From Apis mellifera (lineage: Eukaryota > Arthropoda > Insecta > Hymenoptera > Apidae): DNA of 64,000 bases. The stretch covers positions 15,494,330 to 15,558,329 of the forward strand of contig NC_037648.1 of NCBI RefSeq assembly GCF_003254395.2, in the 5' to 3' direction. The first letter of the stretch is position 1. The number at the start of each line of letters is the position of its first letter. A model generated the notes under the pieces. That model was given only the letters and a program-made list of their open reading frames with translations. It made no database searches and was not told where the DNA came from. Of the stretch, positions 54,211 through 64,000 are shown piece by piece. Both the position numbers and the translations under genes were made by a program.

Positions 54211-54836
54211 ATGTATAGGGCGTGTACACATGAAATATGGAAATACGATAAATGAAAATGGTTTATGTGTGTGTGTCTCTCTGTAATTGAGAAATTCGTC
54301 ATACGTGTTTGCCATCGTTTTTTCCCTTCCATGGACAAATTTTTCGACGAAAAGATATAACGGGTGGAGGGATAATTAGAAATAACGCGAAAAATAAATG
54401 GAAAACTTTCGATAAATTTTAATTCTTTTCGAATAATTTCAAGGGAACGTACACGCGTACGTGTCAACGAAGAAAATTAATTTATACAAATTCACGTTAA
54501 TTCAATATAGATAAACCTAGAAAAAGAAACGACACAAATTTTCCAGGTTACACGGTGTACGTTCACCCCTCGAAGAATACACATTTATGAATCGCTGTGT
54601 ACACGCTCGATGTGACGAATAGCACACGTATACATCATACACGCACGGTTTCCTTCCTTCTTTTATAAACTGGAAAGAAGAAGCAGCAAACCGATACTTC
54701 GATAATCGTAGACCCACGGCCGATGAATAATGAAATAGACATCCCGTGGTTGTTTCGTTAGCTTCCTCACCTTTAACCCCGTGCAGAAACGTCTCCGTGT
54801 CCATTCCGTCCTACTACTCCATCGATTTTTCTTCTA

Positions 54837-54891
<55 letters not shown>

Positions 54892-57800
54892 TAGATACGC
54901 ACCGTAGATTGGATCGTTCGATTTCTGGTATCGATCGTTAATAGCGCGTTTAAACATTCAGGAGGAGATTCTATCGACAAAGAAGAAGGGAAAAATGGCA
55001 CGCGGGGGATCAGTGGTGGAGAGTCGTTCGGATCTTGAACGATATTCCGCGGGACGACGATGTGTTTACGGTTGTTTAATTATCGGAAGAGTAAAGCGCG
55101 CAACTATTTTATCGACCGCGGAGAAAATATTGGCAAAACGAAAGTGATAAAAGTGCGATTATCAGCACGATATTAACTAGGGCAGGGATTGATTTTGTAA
55201 GAAAAAGAGGATTGAAATGATTCGATGAAATTAATAATAATTAATCGAAGGTGGATAGATTAATAAATTTATTCGATAATTTATTTCCAAAGTATTTCTC
55301 GAATTTCTATCCCTTTCGTAAAACATTGTTGAACAAACTAGTAATATTTGTATTTCCGTAATACGTAAAACACGAAATTCCCTATTTTCGTATTAGCTCA
55401 AACATACTTACATAACAGTGCAAAAGGTTAAAAAAACTCGATGCTCTGACTCATCTCTTATTATCCGCTCTTCTCAATTACGAATCGTTAGTTAATTCTA
55501 CGAAATTAACGATGTACAGGGTATTTCGAAACTTTATAAATATCCACCAAAAAAAAAAAATCAACATTAACTTCTTATTAATTCTCTTATTTATACGTTC
55601 TTCGCGATATCTAAACTATTCTTAAATAAAAAAAAAAATCTTCGCTCTTCGGTCGATTTACAAATCCATTGGAACCATTTTCTCCCGTGCACTGGCGCGC
55701 CCCCTCTTTACACGGCCCTGGCGCAACACGCGTGTATATTCGGGCGTGTGTTGATAGGTTTTATAGAAATGCAACGTTACAACGAGAAGTGGAACAGTTT
55801 GCGCAGCAAACCGGCGCGTTCGGTTTATTTATAAACGTCCTCCCGGCTTTCAAAATTCCGATCCCATCCATTTTTCTTTTTTTTTTCGCATCCACTTCCA
55901 GGTGGGGATCGATTTTATCGCGACACAAACTGTACTTCCACCTTTTATCTTCGTATCTTTCGAATCTACTTTCTTCTTTTTTCTCTCTCTCTCTCTCCCA
56001 TTGACATTTCCTAGATCTGCTCGAAATCTATCGGATCTTTTGTTTCTCTTTTTTTCCCCCAAATAACGAGAATATAAAAAAAAAAGAAAAATGGAGAAAG
56101 TGTCATTCGATTCAATTTTCAATTTTCAAAAGAGAGAGAGGGAAGAAAAATTAATTATCAGCCGATGAGAAGCGAATTTCTCCCCCCCCCCCACTATTTC
56201 CAGAGATAGATTCCAATTAAAATTCTTACTTGTCAGGTCACTCTCGATCAACTTTGGAAAGAGGAGACGAAACGTTCAGGTGTTCGTTTCTTCGTCGAGC
56301 CAACACGCACTAACGAAACTGATTTCGCGGGAAGCAGAATCTGTTGAAATAAAGAAACTAAAGAACTTTTATTTCTAGATGCTCTTTCCAATGAGTGGTG
56401 CAGCGATAAATATAATTAGACGAATATAATACAACCGTGGATACACTTTTCGATATTGTGACAAACTTATTTAAAAAAAAAAAATAAATAATAAACTTTC
56501 ACTTCGTTTCACTTGTAAGAAAATCGTATCGAAAATATTGGAAATAAGGATTTCCTTTATTTCGATGGAAAACAGAAAATTTTTGGCCTCTATGATTGCA
56601 GAAAATTTCTCGAGTTACGTCACTGTTGAGATGAATGTGCGAAGCAGCGTACTGCTGGACGGTCACTTTCCACCACTCGTCATTTCTTGTTTATTTTCGT
56701 CGAGTCGCGGGAATCGTTCGAATCGAGGGTACGCCGAGGTTTCAAAGGATATATCATCACAGGTCGATGGGATTTTAATCCAGGTCAGGAACGGGTGGAG
56801 ATCCCTTTCGATGGGGTGTAATGTCGAGGAAAGTCGTTTGACGAATCGATTTATCGATTTATCGAATCCTTTAAAAACGAAAGAGATCGGTGTATATTCT
56901 TGTTAAAGCGACGAATTCGAATTTTTTTTTTTTTTCTGGAGGTTTCTGGATGATCCGTTTGAGAGAAATTAATCGCTGGATCGAGGAGAATTCGAGAACG
57001 TTCTCTTCCAAAGCATTTGCTTTCTTCTCTCGAGATATTTCAATTGAGATCGTGATCCCGATCGAGATTTCATTCGTCTTGGTTAGAAGAATTCTCATAC
57101 GGAAAGGAAAAGGAATTCTTTCGCGAATTAATCGAACGCATTTCCAGATCTCGTCATACGACGATACTATTTTTAATATTGGATCGATGAGAGATTAATA
57201 TCCAACTCGTGAATTTATTATAAGTTAGCAATACATTTAAATTTCTTCGAGAAAATTCCTCTCCTCTATTCAATAAAAATAAATAATTTTTTCAATCTTC
57301 AAATTTCTCTTTTCCATGAATTTCCCGTGAAAAATAATCCTTTAAGTTCTCCCTCTCCATTCGTTCCATTACGAAAATTCATACGTATATGATTCCGCAA
57401 GCACGTTAAATCGATCCGATATTTATCGAATGGAAAAAGCGCGTGGCCTTATTTCGAAAACTGGAACTTCTCTTCTATTCCTTCATTTCCTCTTTCTGAA
57501 ACATTATACGATCAATCAGCGTTGATTAATCGAATTGAACCAGGGCGGTTGCAACCTCTTTTCGAATCAACGCCTATTAATATATAGTAGCCGCACCCAA
57601 TTCTCGGGGAAACACCTTCCATTCCTTTTCGTTTCTCCAACATGACTGAGAAGCGAACGCCGGTGTGTCACTTGTTCCGTGTGACCTTTCCTTAGTCTTA
57701 AATAACGACTCGTTGCACCTTTGACTCTTTACCAAGAGAGTACTTCGTCTCTTCATGCAAATTTTCCGCCTTTGCGTGCACGAGACGTGTTTCACGGTGA

Positions 57801-59010
57801 AATAGACGCATTTCGATTCTACCGAATCCTTTTTCCCCAAGGATCGTGTTCCTCGCCTAGTTGGATTCGAATGTGAAAAAGAATAAGTGAAAAAATGCTT
57901 AGAGATTATTTTCTTGAAAGTAGAAAGAAGAGTAAGGGATGCTTCAAGTTTAACCCATTGACGGTACTCGATAACGCTCGTGAAACCCCTCGATTATTCA
58001 CGCGGAGACCGAGCACGCTTTCAGGACACGCGAAGAACAGTTTTGCGTCCCCTTGTGAATGACGAACGATTTTCGAGGAGTGGGGGAAAAAGGAGAGTGG
58101 GGATTGCGAGCCGAGGATATCAACGAGAAAGCTTTCGAGCGAAAGGGAACGGGCACGATTAAGGGCGAAGACATTTTTGAAATTACGAGGTTTCTGTTTA
58201 AAAAAAAAAAGACGAGAAAATAAGAGAAAAGAAGACAGAGAGAGAGATGGAGTAGATACCTCTTTGTGGGCGGATAAAGAAGTATACGGATGATCGGTAA
58301 AGAAGTTTTACACGGATGAATTAAGAACAATCGGTACAACGGCGATAACAACCGAGAACCGATGAAAGCTTCTCGAAAAAAGAGAACGAAGGCGCGAAGG
58401 CGAGACCAGCGCACGCGTTCATGCCTTGCACAGAGCGGCGGTGATCTCGAAAACTGTAGGGGTCGGTTAGAGCCCTCAGGTAAATAGCTGCTAACAACTT
58501 TTTTTGCGTTACGAGGGAAAACCGCGCGCGACTTTATTAACGCAACCGTGTTGGCTTCCCACCGTTTACCACGGCGCCCCGTACCCATCGTCCCTCTTCC
58601 TATTCGACGAGGCATGGATGTCCTACTCCTCCGTTCGTGTCGTAAAATTGAAACGATCGAAGAAAGAATTCGTTCGAAATCGAATCAATCAAGTAAACAA
58701 TATTAAAAAAGAAAAACGGAACGAACGAGTAACGATCACGATTCAGCAATGGTATCCTGCATTTGAACAACCTCACGAGGAATGTTAAAAGAGATGGGAT
58801 GATGGGAATCGTTGGCTCAACGTCGAAATCAGCCACGGAAAGATAGATCGCTGGGATCTGTGGTTGGTCGCATCGATCGTCGAATCCTGCCCTGGGCACA
58901 CTAATAACGCGGACACAATAGCCACGGAACGAAACAATTGGAATTACTCGTGGAAACGAGCACTTTTTGAAAAGCATCGAGCTTAATTCTGTCTTACTAC
59001 TAGTACTTAC
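54211..59010. other. Noncoding stretch, simple repeats only
   Basis: No exon could be supported. Notable simple sequence: a pure TC run (about 54,842-54,888), an A-run at 55,550-55,561, a C-run at 56,183-56,192 and TC tracts near 55,980-56,000. Composition is TCGA-rich and moderately GC. It is probably intronic to the upstream part of the minus-strand gene, or intergenic. Confidence 0.4.
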
Positions 59011-59300
59011 CCCAGTGTCGTGTCCTCCATGCCAACAATCGGGAAGCAATCGATCCCTGGTTCCCGCTCTACTCCATCCTCCCGGATCGGCCCGTTTGAT
59101 CGTCGTGTCTCTCCTGTTCTTCTTCTTCTTCTTCCTCTTCCTCGTGGAAGAACGTTCTCTCGGCCTGGGCCAGCGGCGTACCGTCACACACGCGTTCTCT
59201 GCCCGACAGCTTACATCTTGACGGTCCGTGCCAGCTGTGTTCCGCAGGAGACACGCTCTCTCGGCCCTCTGCAGCGACATACGACGACCCACGTCCTAAT
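59011..59300 (-). other. Candidate noncoding first exon, minus strand
   Basis: On the minus strand a strong donor (CACTGGG|GTAAGTAC, boundary at 59,011/59,010) ends a GC- and CpG-rich stretch reaching back to about 59,300. This looks like a leader exon under a CpG-rich promoter. It could belong to the large minus-strand gene 9.3 kb downstream. Its exact 5' end and partner acceptor are not proven. Confidence 0.4.
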
Positions 59301-62300
59301 CATACTCGCACTCTATCCACCGCGCACACGCTCTCCTCGCTCTGCCCTTACCTACTGCCTACTCCGATCCAGGGACGCATCTCTCGTGCACGAAACCATG
59401 GTCGAGACGAGAATGCGACCGCCAATTTCAAAATTTCACCTAAAATCATTCTCGTTAATAATTGAAATGAAATTTCGACCTTTTCGTTACGAAACTTTGA
59501 TTATTTCATCTTTCTTTTAATTTTTTTATGAATTATTGACATCATCTGACGAAGAATTATAAATTTTTAATCCCTCGTAATATAAAATTTCGCGACATTT
59601 GAATAGTTGGAGAATAAATGAAACGCGTGAAAATAAAAATGTAAACAGTAAGTAAAAAGTAAGAAAAAGCGTGATTCGAACGAAGAATGGAAAAGAGAAG
59701 AAAAGGGAGAGGGCATCGGGATCAATGTGGTCCTCCCTGCGGACTTAGTGCACAGTAGGGGCGCACGCTCCTCCAGGGTAGGATTAGTCACGATCCCACT
59801 CGGTCGTAAAGTTTCAAAGGTAAAAAGAAAAAGACGGGACGTAACGAGCTGTCATCTCGTATCGCTCTATTATTCCGGATCAGATCACATATCACGTATA
59901 GTAACCGAATAGAACTTCATTGCGACGTTAATTGTTTGTTCCGTCAACAGATTGCAGACAGACACTACAGTTTCCTCCCAATCGATTCTGGCGAGAGACT
60001 CGATCTGAATTCGATAGATAAAAACGACAAAAGAATTTCCTTTAGAAAAGTAAAATCGAGATACGATTGTAATTTTTTCTTTTTCATCTTTTGATTAAAT
60101 GTGTAGAAATGGATTTCAGAGTGTAGAATGGACGATTATAATGAAAAAAAAAGGAAATGAAAAAATACTGAAATATTAATAAAAATTTAATACATATAAA
60201 ACTTTACCTAACGCATATAATTTTTTATTATTCGTGTTACGTTATAAAATGGTTATAAATTCACCATTTTACTACTCATTGTTCACTTTTTCTATATGTA
60301 TCATGTATCTTTTTGAAAAGGTATATGCTAAAGACATTTGCTGAAAATATACGATTATATTTAATGAATACAAAATTGATTAATAGATCGAGTATTTTTA
60401 TTTGAAATTAACGAGCTTGCAGGGTGCTTGAGTTTATGTATCCAGCTCTGTCATCTCCTATCGAATAAAATTACGCGCTCCTTTAAGCAGGGCTGGCACT
60501 ATTCGCCAAATTACCTCTGAAAAATATTTATCAATTAACGATTAATGCTTCAACGTTAGATAATTCTTTTTATCAATATCTCTCTTTTCCTTTCTTTTCT
60601 TATTGGATTACAACAATTAACGATTATCAGAATTTTCTCAAACAAGATTGATTTCTTTACTTCGTAGACAATGTTTTTTACGCCTCGTCCCATCAACATG
60701 GCGTCACCTTAAGGCTGTAGTGGCGCCAACCATTGCTAGCGATCGATGCGCTCATCAACCAATGAAAAAAAATATATATATATATATATATCCTACACAA
60801 CAAATAACATTATTAAACAAATAACAACGTTTGATTAACAAAATTAAAATTACATTTTCTCCTATTGAACCACTTTACCTTAATTGCAGATAATTTATTT
60901 CAATCTTGAAACTATTCTTCGACCAATTAAATTTTTAAACAGTGAACTTTATGCTCAATTTTTTATGTAACTTAATGAATTCATTCTGTCTTCTCAGTCA
61001 ATCTGCATAATCATTTTTGTTATCCCTCGATAACAATAATATTCTACAAAACGTTGAATAATAATTCAACCTGTAATTTTAATTATGATCGACGATCAAT
61101 AACAAAGGAATAGGGGTCGTCTCATATAAAGATTTTATTTCGTTAGTACGTACACATTTGCGCCAGCACAAAAAAGGATCGTATCATATAAAATGAGAAC
61201 AATGCAGTTTCCTTTTCCGAGACTAGACACAATATAGGGGGCGTGGGGACTCAGGGTTATTGCGTTTATACCCTTCGCTTTTTTTTCCATGATTACACTT
61301 GCCGTATACAACTCGATCAAACGACTTGACACGATACGTATAAATTCATCAATGACCCTGAGATCCAATGAAAAACGGACACGATACCGCATTTGATCTT
61401 TCGGAGAAATGTCGACCGACTCTTCATTTAATCGCGCAGTGCTGATCTCTCTCTTTTTCTTTTTCTTTTTTCTTTTTTTTCTTTTTTCCTTTTTATAAAT
61501 AACTTTTACGTCATACGTATTGAAATAATTTCTCTTCTTTATATCTCGTTCTTGGAACTAATAAAGTATTCCAATACAATACGACTCGATCACAGTGAAA
61601 AAAACACTGGCTGGTCAAGACACTACCATGAAGAGTCGACGAAGTTGCTTCGTATGTATAAATTTATGATATTTACAAGGGCAGTGTTGTTATAGAAATA
61701 TTCGAGTTAATGCTAATAAATGGCAGGCACTAAGCGACTCTTCAAGGTTTCTCCCTTGCAAGCGGAATAAGCCATAACACGCAATATCGTTGTTTTCTTC
61801 TTCCTAGTGTCTTGTAACACGCTCGCTAACCGATTCTCATTCTCTTTCACTTTCTTTTGTACAATTTATGAATTCCATACAATAGAAAGTACACTGAAGG
61901 AAAATCGTAAATTATCTTGTTAAAAGTATAGAAACATAATTAATTGCGCTTAAATTCATAGTTATCGCGCATCGATAACCGACAAGCTTAAGTACACATC
62001 AAAAAAAAAAAAAAAAAAAAAAAAATGCATGAAATTATATCGTTATGTTTATCCCTTTTTTTTTTCCTTTTTCTAAAAAAAAGCATCAATGTTTGCATCT
62101 TCATCACTAAACAATGAACATAAAGATGTAAAAATAATTATCCATAATTAATTATCGACTATTACATTTCATTAATTTTTTTATGGCCTGTGTAAAAACA
62201 TATATCGCGCTTTGAAATTGCTGTTCAAGCAGGAGAATAAGAATTTTTTACATCGGCCAGAACGAAACTTTAGTCGTTGGGACCGAGAAGAGAAAATTGT

Positions 62301-63407
62301 GTATACATATATACGTGTGTGTGTGTGTGTATGTGTGTTTCTTTTTATCATTGCCCGTGATTCTTTTTTTTTTGTGTCTTTCTCGCATCCAATTACGATC
62401 TATAAAAATAATTCTCTTCGGCATACACATCTTTATCATACTTGTCACATTGTTGTTGAATTACGTTTCAAATGTTTCATCCACGAAGCTAATTCAACTT
62501 GATCTTGATGGATCTCCTACCATTACAAAAATCTTAATAAATCGAATTTAACATTTTTACTAGATAACAGTTTTCTAACACGATACATTTGGCTGCGGAA
62601 TTAAAAATATCACTACTGGTCGATCAACGTATTCTTCCATTTTTTTTTTTTTAATCGATACGCTTGCGATATTTAGCTCTACATTTTTTTCTTTTTTTTT
62701 TCCCCTTTTTCTTTTTTTTTTCTTTGATTTTTCCTATTTCGTATCCAAAAAATTCACAATTTCAAAGTTTTTTTTTTTTTTTTTGTATAATATGGCCAGC
62801 GTATGAACTTTCTCATCTCTTAGCAATATTTCTTCTTCTAACTATTCGAAAAACAATCGATAAATTGGACACTATTTAACTAAGTGGATTTATATCTCTA
62901 TCTTGATAGATTTGACTGCAATAATCTACGCTAACGGTTAACATGAAGCTTCGAAGAGAGTCGTAATATTTTTTTTTTTTTACAAACGCATTCGCTAAAA
63001 TCGTTTTCATTAAAAACGTCGCATAGAGTATACGAATACCTGCCTGTACATGAAAATTTAATTTCCCTTTTTAGAAACACGTTCTAATTCGTCCGAGTAT
63101 CGTAAAAATTTTTAACTTTAAACTTTCTCTCGCAGCCATTATTCACGCACAAACGCGCCTTTCAATCGTATCATTATCAACTCTTTCTCAACCCTGAAGA
63201 ATCGATAAGTTAATATATTTTTTTCTAGAACAATTATTCGGCGTGTGTGTGTGTGTAATATGTAAAAAAATTCCGAGTCTCTCCACGTATAAATTGATCC
63301 GCGATCGAAATCTCGATATCTCATTCACTTTTCACTGGAGGTCAGCAGGATCCCAACAACTGTCAGGTATGTTTCGTATCGTCCGATGATTCGCTTGAGA
63401 ACCTTCT
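59301..63407. other. Noncoding stretch: promoter side and TBCEL-like 3' UTR
   Basis: No coding exon seen. A short patch at 60,690-60,760 (CAACATGGCGTCACC, GTAGTGGCGCCAACC) resembles promoter DNA. A TA run sits at about 60,774-60,791, an A-run of about 24 bases at 62,001-62,025, a GT run at 62,316-62,330, and many T tracts at 62,640-62,790. The part nearest 63.4 kb is probably 3' UTR of the minus-strand gene at the right edge. Confidence 0.4.
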
Positions 63408-64000
63408 TCATGAACGTATGGAAGACGTGGTCGACGACGTCGATACAAAACGATTCAACTTGCTGTCGATAATGATTTCGTCGCCGTTCCGTATATTGTA
63501 CCGATACAATTGTTTGTTCGGGTACAGCATCTCCTCCGGTCCGTATTGCGCCTTCATAACCTATAAAATGCAAACATTTTTCAGAGAAGTGCCGAAAGAG
63601 GGCAGTCGCATCGCAAATTTTAGTTTACCTCTAAATCGTTACTATTTGATGGGATGGAATTTGAATGATGCAGGAATGATGCAAGGGAAGGGAAGTAGAA
63701 GATTCTTATATCGCGATTTCGTGCTTTTTATGAGGTCTCTCAAGAAACCAAACGTTCTGCAAGGCATAAAAAGAAGGAACGTGATAAGACGATAAATTGG
63801 CAAAATTGGCTAACCTGATCCACGTAAAAAAGTCTCATCCTATTCGCCGGGATTTTCACCATCGTCTCCAGTTTGGTTTTCAACTCGAAAACCGTTCTGT
63901 ACACGTCTATGGATCGAACCTACAAGCACCATTCACATTTACACCAATTCCAATGATCGATATAAAAAAAAAAAAAGAAAGAAAGAAAGAAAGAAAAAAA
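63408..64000 (-). CDS. C-terminal part of a TBCEL-like protein (ubiquitin-like domain), runs off the window
   Basis: Two minus-strand exons, 63919-63815 (35 codons) and 63560-63408 with a TGA stop, join at phase 0; the gene continues beyond 64,000. The joined tail reads VRSIDVYRTVFELKTKLETM, KIPANRMRLFYVDQ, QYGPEEMLYPNKQLYRYNIR, NGDEIIID and a Ser/Thr-rich end. This is a ubiquitin-like fold: hydrophobic strand, helix, LFYVDQ strand and the final NGDEIIID. The LRR-plus-UBL tubulin-chaperone family (TBCE/TBCEL) ends this way, and the YPNK...L...NIRNGDEI pattern fits TBCEL best. The leucine-rich repeats would lie outside the window, so the assignment is moderate. Confidence 0.6.
63964..64000. 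repeat. A-rich / (GAAA)n simple repeat at window edge
   Basis: A-run followed by GAAA units, within an intron of the TBCEL-like gene. Confidence 0.85.

Noticed and set aside
57998..59292. Two overlapping minus-strand frames of 205 and 230 residues
   Set aside because: Mutually overlapping in different frames, rich in Arg/Ser/Leu from CpG-rich sequence, no domain, no splice support. Only the donor at 59,010 is kept, as a leader-exon candidate.

Overview
The window looks like nuclear DNA of an insect, most likely a bee (Hymenoptera, Apis-like). The left part is very AT-rich, introns are mostly 60-100 bases with GT...AG borders, coding exons are short, and the proteins are clearly animal. Species is inference. 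All gene models were spliced by eye from phase-matched GT/AG borders; no alignment was run.

Left half (1-26.2 kb) is a compact housekeeping block on AT-rich DNA: MIOS (GATOR2 subunit of amino-acid/TORC1 signalling, +), RPA3 (smallest replication protein A subunit, -), a ZNF318-like RS/matrin-type zinc-finger protein (+), ADP-dependent glucokinase (-), an integrase-core/15-finger C2H2 fusion gene (-), signal peptide peptidase (+) and proteasome beta-2/PSMB2 (-). Neighbours are arranged tail-to-tail (MIOS/RPA3, ZNF318-like/ADPGK, SPP/PSMB2) or head-to-head (RPA3/ZNF318-like, fusion gene/SPP).

From about 28.7 kb the composition changes: GC rises and TCGA/CGAT words become very common. This half holds a six-exon secreted cysteine-containing protein of unknown function with a TATA/Inr promoter and an intron carrying a roughly 290-base CA microsatellite; a ~0.9 kb element with ~110-base inverted ends; a small single-pass membrane protein; and a nine-exon minus-strand gene for a ~1023-residue Ser/Arg/Pro-rich disordered protein (41.8-49.7 kb). 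About 13.7 kb follows with no confident coding exon, only repeats and a candidate noncoding first exon. At the right edge lies the 3' end of a minus-strand gene with a ubiquitin-like C-terminus (TBCEL-like).

The most interesting object is the 18.8-21.3 kb gene. A KRBA2/SCAND3-type integrase core, with the second catalytic Asp replaced by Asn, is joined by a phase-0 intron to a 15-finger C2H2 array. It looks like a transposon integrase captured by a host zinc-finger gene. Other notable structures are a two-orientation 25-base minisatellite in TA tracts (45.0-45.3 kb), a degenerate ~100-base tandem array (47.0-47.5 kb), a ~0.5 kb tandem duplication (53.2-54.2 kb) and several near-perfect hairpins.
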